From: an uncultured Aquimarina sp.
Lineage (GTDB): Bacteria; Bacteroidota; Bacteroidia; Flavobacteriales; Flavobacteriaceae
Direction: 5' to 3'
Length of the DNA stretch: 64,000 bases
Assembly (NCBI RefSeq): GCF_947500065.1
Contig: NZ_CANMQT010000009.1
Location: forward strand, 184,372-248,371
The notes below the pieces were generated by a model, which was not told the DNA's origin, made no database searches, and saw only the letters and a program-made list of their open reading frames with translations. Shown piece after piece: positions 1 through 9,571 of this stretch; position 1 is the stretch's first letter, and each line of letters starts with the position of its first letter. A program made the position numbers and the translations under genes.

Positions 1-1380
1 GGTTGGAGTTATGGAGCTAGCGTTGTAGATCCTAGAACTGGAGAAATATTAAAAGGACATGTTAGTTTGGGTAGTTTACGGATTCGTCAGGATTTTCTGA
101 TTGCTCAAGCACTATTAAGTAAACCCTTTGCAGACAATGACGATAATTATCAACCCATGTTAGAAATGGCTTTGGCTAGAATTCGACAATTATCGGCTCA
201 CGAGGTAGGACATACCATTGGGTTTGCACATAATTTTGCAGCTAGTACTAGTAATAGAGCATCCGTAATGGATTACCCACATCCTACGGTGAGATTGAAA
301 GACGGTAATATCGATTTGTCAGATGCTTATGATACCAAGATTGGTGTTTGGGATAAGGTAACGGTGGCGTACAGTTATTCTGAGTTTGGTAATGATGTTA
401 ATGAAAAAGAAGCTTTAAATGGCATTTTAAGTAATGCTTATGGTGCTGGTTTGCGTTTTATATCTGATAGTGATGCAAGGCCTCAAGGAGGTGCTCATGG
501 TTTAGCGCATTTATGGGATAATGGTAAAAGCGCTTCTGAAGAATTAAAAAATCTACTAGAAGTAAGGAAAGTAGCGATAAATAATTTTTCTGAAGATAAT
601 ATAAGAAATAGCGAACCGTATTCTGTTCTCGAAGATGTGTTTGTTCCTTTGTATTTTTTTCATAGGTATCAAACAGAAGCAGCGGTAAAATTGATAGGAG
701 GTCTTAATTATAATTATTCTGTTAAGGGAGATGAGCAAACGATCGTAGAAGTAATTTCTGAAAATGAACAAAAGGAAGCATTAGAACAAATTTTGAAGAC
801 TTTATCGCCAGAAGTTTTGGCAATTCCAGAGGATAAGCTAAAGTTATTTCCTCCTAGAGCTTTTGGCTATTCTCGTACTAGAGAATCATTTAATAGTATG
901 ACAGGAGTAGCATTTGATCCTATGAGTGCTGCATCTACAGCCAGTGATATGAGTTTGTCACTTTTATTGAACCCTCAGCGAGCATCGCGATTAGTACAAC
1001 AAAAGAGTTTAGATGTTAAACAGCTAAGTATTTCTGAAGTTTTAGACAAGTTGATTAAAGTAGTTTTTGAATCCAAATCCAAAAATGATTATACTAATGA
1101 AATTCAACATACTGTAAAAAGCAATACGTTAAAACATCTTATGAATTTAAGTAATGATATCAATGCCTATCCACAGGTACGAGCTCAGGTATATGCTTCT
1201 TTAAAGAAAATACAATCGTTATTATTGTCAGAAAAGAGGAAAGATTCCGAAGGTGTTTATAGTGATTATTATTTAAATCAAATTCAGGATTTTATGACTA
1301 AACCTGAAAAATTTAAAGCGTTACCTTCGCCAAAAATTCCTGATGGTTCTCCCATAGGAAGTTATAGATGTGAGTTTTAA
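1..1380 (+). CDS. Zinc-dependent metalloprotease, DUF5117/DUF4953 type (5' end missing)
   Basis: The reading frame is open from base 1, so this is the C-terminal 459 residues of a longer protein. It contains the extended metzincin zinc motif HEVGHTIGFAH (H-E-x-x-H-x-x-G-x-x-H) about 65 residues into the visible part, and the GWSYGASVVDPRTGEI-type sequence that precedes it in large Bacteroidota secreted or periplasmic proteases with DUF5117/DUF4953 domains. Those proteins are usually around 800 residues, so roughly half is missing. The three histidines should bind zinc and the glutamate act as general base. A likely role is periplasmic or extracellular peptide hydrolysis; the substrate is unknown. 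The stop at 1380 is followed after 43 bases by the threonine aldolase gene, with which it may be co-transcribed. Confidence 0.85.
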   Translation, partial: GWSYGASVVDPRTGEILKGHVSLGSLRIRQDFLIAQALLSKPFADNDDNYQPMLEMALARIRQLSAHEVGHTIGFAHNFAASTSNRASVMDYPHPTVRLKDGNIDLSDAYDTKIGVWDKVTVAYSYSEFGNDVNEKEALNGILSNAYGAGLRFISDSDARPQGGAHGLAHLWDNGKSASEELKNLLEVRKVAINNFSEDNIRNSEPYSVLEDVFVPLYFFHRYQTEAAVKLIGGLNYNYSVKGDEQTIVEVISENEQKEALEQILKTLSPEVLAIPEDKLKLFPPRAFGYSRTRESFNSMTGVAFDPMSAASTASDMSLSLLLNPQRASRLVQQKSLDVKQLSISEVLDKLIKVVFESKSKNDYTNEIQHTVKSNTLKHLMNLSNDINAYPQVRAQVYASLKKIQSLLLSEKRKDSEGVYSDYYLNQIQDFMTKPEKFKALPSPKIPDGSPIGSYRCEF

Positions 1381-1423
1381 TCCATGTTTAGTAGTAATAA
1401 ATATTCTAATTAAGTAATATAAT

Positions 1424-2437
1424 ATGATAATAGATCTTAGGAGTGATACGGTTACAAAGCCTACTCCAGAAATGCTTAACGCAATGATCAATGCAGAGGT
1501 AGGAGATGATGTTTATAAAGAGGATCCAACGGTTAATGCATTAGAAGAAAGAATTGCCACTATGTTTGGTAAAGAAAGTGCTTTGTTTTTTCCATCAGGA
1601 AGTATGGCTAATCAAGCGGCTATTAAGCTACATACACAACCTGGTGAACAACTAATAGCGGATAAATATGCTCATGTATTTAATTATGAAGGAGGAGGAG
1701 TTTCTTTTAATAGTGGGGTTTCTTGTAAATTGATTGATGGACATAGAGGTATGATAACTGCTGATCAGGTTCAGGAATCAATTAATCCACCAGATTTTTA
1801 CCACAGTCCTTTGACAAGTTTAGTATGTATAGAGAATACTACTAATAAAGGAGGAGGAGCCTGTTATGATTTTGAAGAAATAGTAAAAATAAGAAAGGTA
1901 TGTAATGATCATAATCTTGGATATCACTTAGATGGTGCTAGATTGTGGAATGCTTTGGTTGCCAAAAAAGAGCAAGCCATACAATATGGAGAAATGTTTG
2001 ATACTATTTCTGTGTGTCTTAGTAAAGGTTTGGGGGCGCCAATGGGATCTGTATTGGTGGGAGATCAAAAGATCATGGAGCAAGCTATTCGAGTTAGAAA
2101 AGTATTAGGTGGAGGAATGCGTCAAATAGGCTATATGGCGGCTGCAGGATTATATGCTGTAGAAAATCATTTAGATAGATTACAGGAAGATCATAAAAGA
2201 GCTAATGAAATAGGAAAAATTTTAGAAGGAATATCTTTTGTTATCAATGTAGAGCCAATAGATACCAATATAGTCATATTTACGATTGAAGGAGATGAAG
2301 AAGATTTTATTTCGAAAATGGCTTCAAAAAATATTCATTTTTACAGTATGGGGCAAGGAAAATTAAGGTTTGTAACACATTTGGATTATACCCAGAAAAT
2401 GCATGAATATTTTATAGAATTATTACAATCTTTGTAA
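1424..2437 (+). CDS. ltaE: Low-specificity L-threonine aldolase
   Basis: A 337-residue PLP-dependent fold-type I enzyme of the usual family length. It begins MIIDLRSDTVTKPT, the classic N-terminus of threonine aldolases. The HLDGARLWNA segment and the SKGLGAPMGS segment, whose lysine should form the PLP Schiff base, are both present. The enzyme cleaves L-threonine or L-allo-threonine to glycine and acetaldehyde in the cytoplasm. It follows the protease gene closely on the same strand and ends at a strong bidirectional terminator, so it is the last gene of its transcript. Nothing looks odd in it. Confidence 0.95.
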   Translation: MIIDLRSDTVTKPTPEMLNAMINAEVGDDVYKEDPTVNALEERIATMFGKESALFFPSGSMANQAAIKLHTQPGEQLIADKYAHVFNYEGGGVSFNSGVSCKLIDGHRGMITADQVQESINPPDFYHSPLTSLVCIENTTNKGGGACYDFEEIVKIRKVCNDHNLGYHLDGARLWNALVAKKEQAIQYGEMFDTISVCLSKGLGAPMGSVLVGDQKIMEQAIRVRKVLGGGMRQIGYMAAAGLYAVENHLDRLQEDHKRANEIGKILEGISFVINVEPIDTNIVIFTIEGDEEDFISKMASKNIHFYSMGQGKLRFVTHLDYTQKMHEYFIELLQSL

Positions 2438-2474
2438 AAAAAAGCTGTTCAAATACCTGAACAGCTTTTTTTTT
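2437..2474. terminator. Bidirectional rho-independent terminator
   Basis: Perfect 8-bp core GCTGTTCA/TGAACAGC with a six-base loop, flanked by an A-run on the left and a T-run on the right, so that it works on both strands. It separates the converging threonine aldolase and DUF1508 genes. Confidence 0.9.
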
Positions 2475-2502
2475 AGAATTTATAAATAGATACTTAATAA
2501 AT

Positions 2503-2823
2503 TTAAACTTCTTTAGTGTCAGCATCAGCGGCATTTTCTTTTACGGAATTGATGCCGTTTTCCATTCCGGATTCAGAAGAATACATTTGACTACTACCAA
2601 TTACTTGACCATTCGTAGCTTTTAAGTTGAAAAAGAATTTTCCATCCTTTGCGGTTTTTCGCTCATATCTTCCATCTTCAACTGCGTTCTTTTGTACAGA
2701 GGCAATTCCATTTATGGCAGCAGCTTTAGAATTGTATACTTCACTGCTTAGAATTACTTGCCCATTTTTTGCTTTTAAAGTAAAATGATAACTAGATCCC
2801 TCTTTATTTTTGAGTTCAAACAT
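2503..2823 (-). CDS. YegP-like DUF1508 protein, two tandem domains
   Basis: A small 106-residue protein made of two copies of the DUF1508 module. The first runs from about residue 10 to 50 (YHFTLKAKNGQVILSSEVY) and the second from about 60 to 100 (FFNLKATNGQVIGSSQMY). Each module is a three-stranded sheet followed by a helix, and the pair resembles E. coli YegP. The biochemical role is not established for the family. The gene is monocistronic, reads toward the terminator it shares with threonine aldolase, and starts at an ATG whose upstream region to 3056 is AT-rich without an obvious promoter box. Confidence 0.9.
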   Translation of the reverse strand: MFELKNKEGSSYHFTLKAKNGQVILSSEVYNSKAAAINGIASVQKNAVEDGRYERKTAKDGKFFFNLKATNGQVIGSSQMYSSESGMENGINSVKENAADADTKEV

Positions 2824-3056
2824 ATTGTCGCGTTTTAAATAATTTTAGAATGATTTTGATAAAAATATAGAATAAAAAGGAGAAAGAAAAATATAAAAAA
2901 CGTCAAATACCGTTTTTTTAGTCTTTTATCGAATAAAAATACAATACATCGAAAATGCGGGAATTTTTTGAAATACTAATTTTAACATTTCTTTTTCATA
3001 TGTATATTTTCGTATCTTTAAATGTAACATAATAATAACCACAAAAATCATCAACT

Positions 3057-4160
3057 ATGAAAAGACACATTCTATTTGTGCTTCTTGCAATTGCAGGAAT
3101 TACTGTCCAAGCTCAAGACCTACCTGCTAATCCTGAACCAGGAAAATGCTATGTACGTTGTACAACACCAGATGTTTACGAAAATCAAACAGTACAAGTA
3201 CAAATCACACCAGAATACAAAAAACTAAAAACATTTCCAGCTACATTTGAAACTGTAACGGAAAAGGTATTGGTTAAAGAAGAGGGGAAAAAACTCTCTG
3301 TTGTCCCTGCTAAATATAAAACTGAAACAGTTACTTTTATCAAAAAACAAGGTGCATCTGCGTTAAAAGTAATTCCTGCTAAATTTGGTACTGGAGCAGA
3401 AACAGTTGAAATTAAGCCTGCATACGCTCAATGGGAACTAGGATCTCCTGCACCTGATTGTGCATCAAGTAATCCTGATGACTGTAGATACTGGTGTTAT
3501 AAAGGATATCCTGCAGAGTTTACTACAGTACCAGTTCAAACATTAAGTACTGATGCTACTACAACTAGTAATTCTATTGCAGAGAAACCAAGTAGTTATA
3601 CTAAAAGAGTAATTGCGGAACCAGCTAGAGTAATCGAAGAGATAATTCCTGCGGAATATGCTACTATTACTAAAACTGTTATGGTTAAAGACGCTTATAC
3701 TGAAGAAGTAGTTGTTCCAGCTACTTTTAAAACAGTGAGTAAAGAAGTACTTACTCAAAAAGGAGGATTAACTACTTGGAAGGAAGTAGAGTGTTCTTTA
3801 GTAGAGTATTCTGCATTACCAATCAACTGGAATTTAGGAAGTGCTACATTAACTGCTCAAGCTAAGAGTATTATCGATACTAGATTGATGCCAGTACTAG
3901 CAAATAATCAAGGCGCTAAAATGGAAATTGCTTCTCACACCGATGCTAGAGGGTCTAAATCAAGTAACAAAAGTCTTTCTGAAAGAAGAGCACAAGCTGT
4001 AGTAACTTATTTACTTTCAAAAGGAGTGAATGGTAGTCGTTTAGTAGCTAATGGTTACGGAGAAAACAGACTAAAAAACAGATGTGCAGATGGAGTTTCT
4101 TGTACGGAACGTCAGCATGCATCAAACCGTAGAACGGAATTTAGATTAATAAACAACTAA
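3057..4160 (+). CDS. OmpA-family outer-membrane/peptidoglycan-binding protein
   Basis: A 367-residue secreted protein. A signal peptide (MKRHILFVLLAIAGITVQAQD) is followed by a long beta-rich region of repeated units of the kind P-A-x-Y/F-x-T-x-x-x-x-V-x-V-K (about residues 45-245), then a C-terminal OmpA-like domain (about 255-365) with HTDARGSKSSNKSLSERRA, the peptidoglycan-binding signature. A cysteine-containing insert (residues about 138-152) and CADGVSC in the OmpA domain suggest disulfides. The OmpA domain should anchor the protein to the cell wall; the role of the repeat region is unknown. It stands alone between terminators. A TATCTTTA sequence at 3013-3020 is a possible -7 box. Confidence 0.88.
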   Translation: MKRHILFVLLAIAGITVQAQDLPANPEPGKCYVRCTTPDVYENQTVQVQITPEYKKLKTFPATFETVTEKVLVKEEGKKLSVVPAKYKTETVTFIKKQGASALKVIPAKFGTGAETVEIKPAYAQWELGSPAPDCASSNPDDCRYWCYKGYPAEFTTVPVQTLSTDATTTSNSIAEKPSSYTKRVIAEPARVIEEIIPAEYATITKTVMVKDAYTEEVVVPATFKTVSKEVLTQKGGLTTWKEVECSLVEYSALPINWNLGSATLTAQAKSIIDTRLMPVLANNQGAKMEIASHTDARGSKSSNKSLSERRAQAVVTYLLSKGVNGSRLVANGYGENRLKNRCADGVSCTERQHASNRRTEFRLINN

Positions 4161-4182
4161 TCTATTTTGATATAATAATAAT

Positions 4183-4210
4183 AAAAGGAAGCAAATTGCT
4201 TCCTTTTTTT
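4183..4210. terminator. Bidirectional terminator between OmpA-family gene and ybaB
   Basis: Stem GGAAGCAA/TTGCTTCC with a one-base centre, A-run on the left and T-run on the right. It lies in the 68-base gap between convergent genes. Confidence 0.88.
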
Positions 4211-4228
4211 ATTCCTGTTGATCCCTTA

Positions 4229-4552
4229 TTATTTAAACATGTCTAAACCAGGAATATTAGGCATTCCTTCTTTAGCTACTGCAGCTAACTCAGCTTCATT
4301 GACTGCTGTTGCTTTTGTAATAGCATTGTTTAGTGTAAGAATAAGATAATCCTCTAATTGTTCTTTATCATTTAGTAATTCATCAGCGATAGAAATACTT
4401 TTAATCTGCCTATTAGCTGTAATTGTAACTTTAAGAAGATTATCGGTACTATTTTCATCTACCAAAACAGTATCCAATCTTTTTTTTGTTTCTTCAACTT
4501 TTTTTTGGGTTTCTTTTAGTTTACCCATCATTCCCATCATATCTCCGAACAT
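4229..4552 (-). CDS. ybaB: YbaB/EbfC-family nucleoid-associated protein
   Basis: A 107-residue protein of the normal family length. The N-terminus MFGDMMGMMGKLKETQKK is typical, with an amphipathic helix up to about residue 35, a central beta sheet (LLKVTITANRQIKSISI) and a C-terminal helix. Members form dimers that bind DNA non-specifically or coat the nucleoid, and often sit with dnaX-recR in other phyla. Here the gene stands alone, divergent from the oligopeptidase gene 145 bases away. Confidence 0.92.
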   Translation of the reverse strand: MFGDMMGMMGKLKETQKKVEETKKRLDTVLVDENSTDNLLKVTITANRQIKSISIADELLNDKEQLEDYLILTLNNAITKATAVNEAELAAVAKEGMPNIPGLDMFK

Positions 4553-4657
4553 TTGTATTTTTTTTTATGATTTATTAAGAACAAAATTAGCACTTTAACT
4601 GTTAATAAACTAAGAGATTATTATGAAAAGTCTGTAAATTATATGGTTACTAACTAT

Positions 4658-4665
4658 TACTTTTG
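4658..4665 (+). promoter_or_regulatory. -7 promoter box for the oligopeptidase gene
   Basis: TACTTTTG fits the Bacteroidota consensus TAnnTTTG exactly. It would start transcription near base 4672 and give a leader of about 25 bases before the TTG start at 4698. No clear -33 TTG is present at the usual distance. Confidence 0.6.
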
Positions 4666-4697
4666 CAACTTCGCGTAACTATAATAAATTAAGAACA

Positions 4698-6758
4698 TTG
4701 GAGATAGAAATTCAAAACCCAATTGTAGCTAAGAAAGCTACAAATCTCGAAAAGCATGGAGATAATCGTATCGATAATTATTTTTGGCTTAATGATAAGG
4801 ATAATCCAGAGGTAATTGATTACTTAAAACGGGAGAATGACTATAACGATAGAATGATGGGACATACAAAAGACTTTCAAAAAAGTCTTTTTGAAGAAAT
4901 GAAAAGTCGTATTAAAGAAGATGATTCCTCTGTTCCATATAAACTAAATGGTTATTGGTATATCACTCGGTATGAAACAGGTAAGGATTATCCTGTATAT
5001 TCTAGAAAAAAAGGAAGTCTAGATGCCTCAGAAGAAATACTATTCGATTGTAATAAAGAAGCAGAAGGACACGCTTACTTTAAGATGGTTGGTCTAAACA
5101 TAAGTCCTGATAATACCTTAATCGCCTATGGACTGGATACCGTAAGCCGAAGAAATTATACGATACGCGTTAAAAACCTGATAACAGGTGAAATATATCC
5201 AGAAGTAATTGAAACAACTACCGGAGGAAGTACTTGGGCTGCTGATAGTAAAACTTTGTTTTACACAAAAAAGGATGATGAGACCCTAAGATCACACAAA
5301 ATTTTTAGACATAATCTAGGTACAGACTCATCAAATGACATAGAGATTTATCATGAAACGGATGATACGTTTAATACTTTTGTTTATAAAACAAAGTCTA
5401 AAGAGTATATTGTAATTGGGGCCAGTAGTACATTAACTTCGGAGTATCATATTTTAAAAGCAGATAATCCTACTGGGAAATTTACAGTTTTTCAACCAAG
5501 AGTCAGAGGTTTAGAATATGGAATAGCTCATTATCAAGGTAATTTTTATGTATTGACGAATACGGATGAAGCTAAGAACTTTAAACTAATGAAGGTTTCA
5601 GAAGAAAATACGTTAAAGGAAAACTGGACAGATGTTATTCCACATCGTAAAGATGTTTTATTAGAAGATGTCGATATTTTTAAAGAGTACTTGGTAATAA
5701 GTGAGCGTAGTAATGGTTTAAACAGAATTAATATTAAAAGTTGGGATGGTACCAGTGATTATTATCTTCCTTTTGATAATGAAACATATACAGCTTATGT
5801 AAGTACTAATGTAGATTTTGATACTAAAACCCTAAGGTATGCGTATAATTCATTAATAACCCCCAACTCGGTTATTGATTTTAATATGGATACGAAGGAG
5901 AAGGAAATAAAGAAAGAACAAGAGGTGTTAGGCGATAGTTTTGATAAAAATAATTATATCTCAGAACGTGTTTGGGCAACTGCTATTGATGGCACTAAAA
6001 TACCAATATCTTTGGTTTATAAAAAAGGAATCAAAAAAGACGGTACTAATCCTTTGCTTCAATATGCATATGGTTCATATGGATCTACTATAGATCCATA
6101 TTTTTCTACAGTACGATTAAGCTTATTAGATAGAGGGTTTATTTACGCAATAACTCATGTAAGAGGAGGTGAATATCTTGGACGTTCTTGGTACGAGGAT
6201 GGAAAACTTTTTAAAAAGAAAAACACTTTTACGGATTTTATAGATTGTTCTAAGTTTTTGATTAAAGACGGATATACATCTTCGGAACATCTATACGCTA
6301 TGGGAGGTTCTGCAGGAGGCCTATTGATGGGAGCAATTGTAAATATTTCACCAGAACTGTATAATGGAGTAGTGGCTGCGGTACCATTTGTAGATGTAGT
6401 AACCACCATGCTAGATGATAGTATTCCATTGACTACAGGAGAGTATGATGAATGGGGGAACCCAAATGAAAAAGAATATTATGATTATATGAAATCTTAT
6501 TCTCCTTATGATAATGTCGTAGCTCAGGGTTATCCAAACATGTTAGTTACAACAGGATTACATGATTCCCAGGTACAGTACTGGGAGCCAGCTAAATGGG
6601 TGGCTAAATTAAGAGAATTAAAGACGGATAATAATCTGTTATTACTACATACTAATATGGAAACTGGTCACGGAGGAGCTTCAGGAAGATTCGAAGCACT
6701 AAAAGAAGTTGCGGAAGAATATGCCTTTTTATTAGATTTGGAAGGGATAAAGAATTAA
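4698..6758 (+). CDS. ptrB: S9A-family oligopeptidase B (protease II)
   Basis: A 686-residue serine peptidase of typical oligopeptidase B length. The first 400 residues form the seven-bladed propeller (start region HGDNRIDNYFWLNDKDNPEV); the C-terminal 270 form the alpha/beta hydrolase. The catalytic triad can be read as Ser538 (GGSAGG), Asp623 (HDSQVQYWEPAKW) and His658 (GHGGASGR); HVRGGEYLGRSWYEDGK is the usual oxyanion-side segment. It should cleave short peptides after basic residues, in the cytoplasm or periplasm; no signal peptide is visible. The start is TTG: no in-frame ATG lies upstream, and the -7 box at 4658-4665 leaves only a short leader. Confidence 0.93.
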   Translation: MEIEIQNPIVAKKATNLEKHGDNRIDNYFWLNDKDNPEVIDYLKRENDYNDRMMGHTKDFQKSLFEEMKSRIKEDDSSVPYKLNGYWYITRYETGKDYPVYSRKKGSLDASEEILFDCNKEAEGHAYFKMVGLNISPDNTLIAYGLDTVSRRNYTIRVKNLITGEIYPEVIETTTGGSTWAADSKTLFYTKKDDETLRSHKIFRHNLGTDSSNDIEIYHETDDTFNTFVYKTKSKEYIVIGASSTLTSEYHILKADNPTGKFTVFQPRVRGLEYGIAHYQGNFYVLTNTDEAKNFKLMKVSEENTLKENWTDVIPHRKDVLLEDVDIFKEYLVISERSNGLNRINIKSWDGTSDYYLPFDNETYTAYVSTNVDFDTKTLRYAYNSLITPNSVIDFNMDTKEKEIKKEQEVLGDSFDKNNYISERVWATAIDGTKIPISLVYKKGIKKDGTNPLLQYAYGSYGSTIDPYFSTVRLSLLDRGFIYAITHVRGGEYLGRSWYEDGKLFKKKNTFTDFIDCSKFLIKDGYTSSEHLYAMGGSAGGLLMGAIVNISPELYNGVVAAVPFVDVVTTMLDDSIPLTTGEYDEWGNPNEKEYYDYMKSYSPYDNVVAQGYPNMLVTTGLHDSQVQYWEPAKWVAKLRELKTDNNLLLLHTNMETGHGGASGRFEALKEVAEEYAFLLDLEGIKN

Positions 6759-6849
6759 TTAAAAAAATTAACGTAACTTCGTAGCGTTTTTGTGACGGTT
6801 TGTAGACTCCCCATTTTTTGTTCTGCAGATCTGTGTAAAACACAACCTT

Positions 6850-7890
6850 ATGAGAGAAGATATTCAGGCTTATAATAATGTTTTAGAGCTTATAGGTGAT
6901 ACCCCGCTTGTAAAATTAAACAGAATTATGAAAGGCTTTCCAGGAAATTTCTATGCAAAAATAGAATCATTCAATCCTGGACATTCCACTAAAGATAGAA
7001 TTGCACTTTATATTATAGAAGAAGCTGAAAGAAAAGGTATTCTAAAACCTGGTAGTACTATTATTGAAACTACCAGCGGGAATACAGGTTTCAGTTTAGC
7101 TATGGTCAGTGTAATAAAGGGGTATGAATGTATACTGGCAGTTAGCTCAAAGTCATCAAAAGATAAGATTGCTATGCTTAAGAATATGGGAGCAAAGGTA
7201 TATGTGTGTCCAGCACACGTAAGTGCTGACGATCCCAGATCTTATTATCAAGTAGCTAAAAGACTTCATGAAGAGACTAAAGGATCTGTTTATATAAATC
7301 AATATTTTAATCAATTAAATATTGATGCGCATTATAATTCTACAGGACCTGAAGTTTGGAATCAAACTAATGGAAAACTTACTCATTTTGTTGCTTGTTG
7401 TGGAACAGGAGGAACCATTTCTGGAACTGCAAAATACTTGAAAGAACAGAACAGTAATGTAAGAGTATTAGGAATTGATGCTTATGGATCTGTTTTGAAA
7501 AAATATCACGAAACTAGAGAATTTGATGAAGAAGAAATCTATCCTTACCGAATAGAAGGTTTAGGTAAAAACCTGATTCCTACAGCGACAGATTTTGATG
7601 TAATTGATAAATTTGAAAAAGTAAGTGATGAAGATAGTGCGCACACGGCAAGAGAATTGGTGAAAACTGAAGGTATGTTTTTAGGATATACAAGTGGTGC
7701 AGCTATACAAGGTGTTAAACAATTAGCTAAACAAGGAGAATTTGATGAAAACAGTAATGTGGTCATTATTTTACCAGATCATGGATCTCGTTATATGAGC
7801 AAGGTGTTTAGTGATGAATGGATGATGGAACAAGGATTTTTTGATAGTGTCCATGAAGAAGATGCTACAAAGGTTCAGTTTGTTAAGTAA
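6850..7890 (+). CDS. PLP-dependent cysteine-synthase-like enzyme, probable cysteate synthase (CapA type)
   Basis: A 346-residue fold-type II PLP enzyme. Seen: NPGHSTKDR with the Schiff-base Lys49, the substrate loop TTSGNTGFSLA (about 74-84) and the phosphate-binding GTGGTISG (about 177). The general family is O-acetylserine sulfhydrylase, cystathionine beta-synthase and O-phosphoserine sulfhydrylase. Known: in Capnocytophaga, capnine synthesis starts with a cysteine-synthase homologue that makes cysteate from phosphoserine and sulfite. Inferred: the next gene is the matching acyltransferase type, so this protein may be that cysteate synthase. The alternative is an ordinary cysteine synthase; the active-site loop NPGHSTKDR differs from the more usual NPTSSVKDR. 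A terminator at 7912 separates it from the next gene, so the two are adjacent but probably not one transcript. Confidence 0.72.
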   Translation: MREDIQAYNNVLELIGDTPLVKLNRIMKGFPGNFYAKIESFNPGHSTKDRIALYIIEEAERKGILKPGSTIIETTSGNTGFSLAMVSVIKGYECILAVSSKSSKDKIAMLKNMGAKVYVCPAHVSADDPRSYYQVAKRLHEETKGSVYINQYFNQLNIDAHYNSTGPEVWNQTNGKLTHFVACCGTGGTISGTAKYLKEQNSNVRVLGIDAYGSVLKKYHETREFDEEEIYPYRIEGLGKNLIPTATDFDVIDKFEKVSDEDSAHTARELVKTEGMFLGYTSGAAIQGVKQLAKQGEFDENSNVVIILPDHGSRYMSKVFSDEWMMEQGFFDSVHEEDATKVQFVK

Positions 7891-7911
7891 TTTTAAATAG
7901 TATAAAAATAT

Positions 7912-7941
7912 AAGCATCTGATATTTTACAGGTGCTTTTTT
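7912..7941 (+). terminator. Rho-independent terminator after the cysteine-synthase-like gene
   Basis: AAGCATCTG pairs with CAGGTGCTT (one G-U pair) around a nine-base loop, followed by TTTTTTT. Confidence 0.82.
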
Positions 7942-8040
7942 TGTGAAAAAATAGTTTATAGTAGTGATTTTAGATATAATTATGCTATCACATCAATTTT
8001 CTGTATTTTCGCACACTTAAAGAAATCAAATTTGCGGTAG

Positions 8041-9300
8041 ATGAGAGATTTATTTGATAAAATATATGAGGACAAAGGACCTTTGGGAAAATGGGCGGAT
8101 CAGGCAGAAGGATATTTTGTTTTTCCAAAGTTAGAAGGACCAATATCAAATAGAATGAAGTTTCAGGGAAGAGAAGTTGTTACCTGGAGTATTAATGATT
8201 ATTTGGGGCTTGCTAATATGGAAGAAGTTCGTAAGGTTGATGCTGAAGCAGCCGCTGCATATGGTTCTGCATATCCTATGGGAGCTAGAATGATGAGCGG
8301 ACATACAGATCTTCATGAGCAGTTGCAAGATGAGCTTGCCGAATTTGTAGATAAAGAAGCATCTTATTTATTGAATTTCGGATACCAGGGAATGGTATCT
8401 ACAATTGATGCATTGGTAAGTAAAGATGATATCATTGTATATGATGTAGATGCGCACGCCTGTATTATTGATGGAGTAAGATTACATCAAGGACAAAGAT
8501 ATACGTATCGTCATAATGATATAGAGAGTATAGAGAAAAACTTAATGAGAGCCACAAGAATGGCAGAAAAAACTGGAGGAGGGATTTTATTAATCTCAGA
8601 AGGTGTTTTCGGAATGCGTGGTGAACAAGGAAGATTAAAAGAAATAGTTGCTTTAAAAGAAAAATATAATTTTAGGTTGTTTGTAGATGATGCTCACGGT
8701 TTTGGAACATTAGGAGCAACAGGAGCAGGAACGGGTGAGGAGCAAGGAATTCAGGATGAAATAGATGTGTACTTTGCCACATTTGCTAAATCTATGGCAA
8801 GTACTGGAGCGTTTATTGCGGCTGATCGAGAGATTATTGATTATCTAAAATATAATTTACGTTCACAAATGTTTGCTAAATCATTGCAGATGCAATTGGT
8901 GGTTGGTGCACTCAAACGACTTGATATGTTGAGAACTATGCCGGAATTGAAAGCAAAACTTTGGGAAAACGTGAATGCTTTACAAAATGGTTTGCGAGAT
9001 CGAGGTTTTGATTTAGGAACTACTCAAAGTTGTGTGACTCCAGTATATCTAAAAGGAAGTATTCCTGAAGCAATGGCCTTAGTGAAGGATCTTAGAGAAA
9101 ATCATGGTATTTTTTGTTCTATAGTTGTGTATCCGGTAATTCCTAAAGGAATGATTTTATTACGATTAATTCCTACGGCTTCACATACGATGCAGGATAT
9201 AGAAGAAACATTAAATGCATTTTCTGCAATTCGAGAAACTTTAGAAAATGGAACCTATAAAAAAATGTCTGCTGCTCTTGCGGAAGCAATGGGTGAATAG
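8041..9300 (+). CDS. AONS/serine-palmitoyltransferase-like PLP acyltransferase, probable cysteate-fatty acyltransferase (CapB type)
   Basis: A 419-residue alpha-oxoamine synthase family enzyme. Seen: WSINDYLGLANM near the N-terminus, MGARMMSGHTDLHEQLQDELA, the aspartate and histidine of VDDAHGFG (Asp217, His219) and TFAKSMASTGAF with Schiff-base Lys250. The family condenses an amino acid with an acyl thioester and releases CO2. Known: in Flavobacterium johnsoniae a member of this family is the cysteate-fatty acyltransferase needed for capnine sulfonolipids and efficient gliding. Inferred: the neighbouring cysteine-synthase-like gene and the T9SS/gliding background favour cysteate over serine as substrate. 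The alternatives are serine palmitoyltransferase or 2-amino-3-ketobutyrate CoA ligase. TATTTTCG at 8004-8011 is a possible -7 box. The last 108 bases of the gene are duplicated at 9986-10093. Confidence 0.82.
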   Translation: MRDLFDKIYEDKGPLGKWADQAEGYFVFPKLEGPISNRMKFQGREVVTWSINDYLGLANMEEVRKVDAEAAAAYGSAYPMGARMMSGHTDLHEQLQDELAEFVDKEASYLLNFGYQGMVSTIDALVSKDDIIVYDVDAHACIIDGVRLHQGQRYTYRHNDIESIEKNLMRATRMAEKTGGGILLISEGVFGMRGEQGRLKEIVALKEKYNFRLFVDDAHGFGTLGATGAGTGEEQGIQDEIDVYFATFAKSMASTGAFIAADREIIDYLKYNLRSQMFAKSLQMQLVVGALKRLDMLRTMPELKAKLWENVNALQNGLRDRGFDLGTTQSCVTPVYLKGSIPEAMALVKDLRENHGIFCSIVVYPVIPKGMILLRLIPTASHTMQDIEETLNAFSAIRETLENGTYKKMSAALAEAMGE

Positions 9301-9352
9301 TGTAAAATAATAAAAATGATATATAAAAAATCCGCTAATTAGCGGATTTTTT
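9193..9352 (+). repeat. Left copy: 3' end of the PLP acyltransferase gene plus terminator
   Basis: Bases 9193-9300 (the last 35 codons and stop) align without gaps to 9986-10093 with four differences in 108. After the stop the two copies diverge for about 25 bases, then match again across the terminator hairpin. This copy is the functional end of the gene. Confidence 0.95.
9325..9352. terminator. Terminator after the PLP acyltransferase gene
   Basis: Palindrome AAATCCGCTAATTAGCGGAT with flanking A- and T-runs. The same hairpin is present at 10122-10150 as part of a duplicated segment. Confidence 0.9.
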
Positions 9353-9571
9353 AGTTTCTAATATATCTTTCTATATGTATTTAAACTTCATTATAAAGCT
9401 TAGAAATGGGCTCTGGCGAAATTAAAAATATACCAAAGTGATAGTATTTTAAATAGTTTTAAAATATAATAGATTTTCCAGTGTATAGAATAAATCAGTT
9501 GAAACGAAAAATATATATAACAAACATTTTGTAGCCTATTGAGAGAGTTTAAACCGTTTCTATATACATTA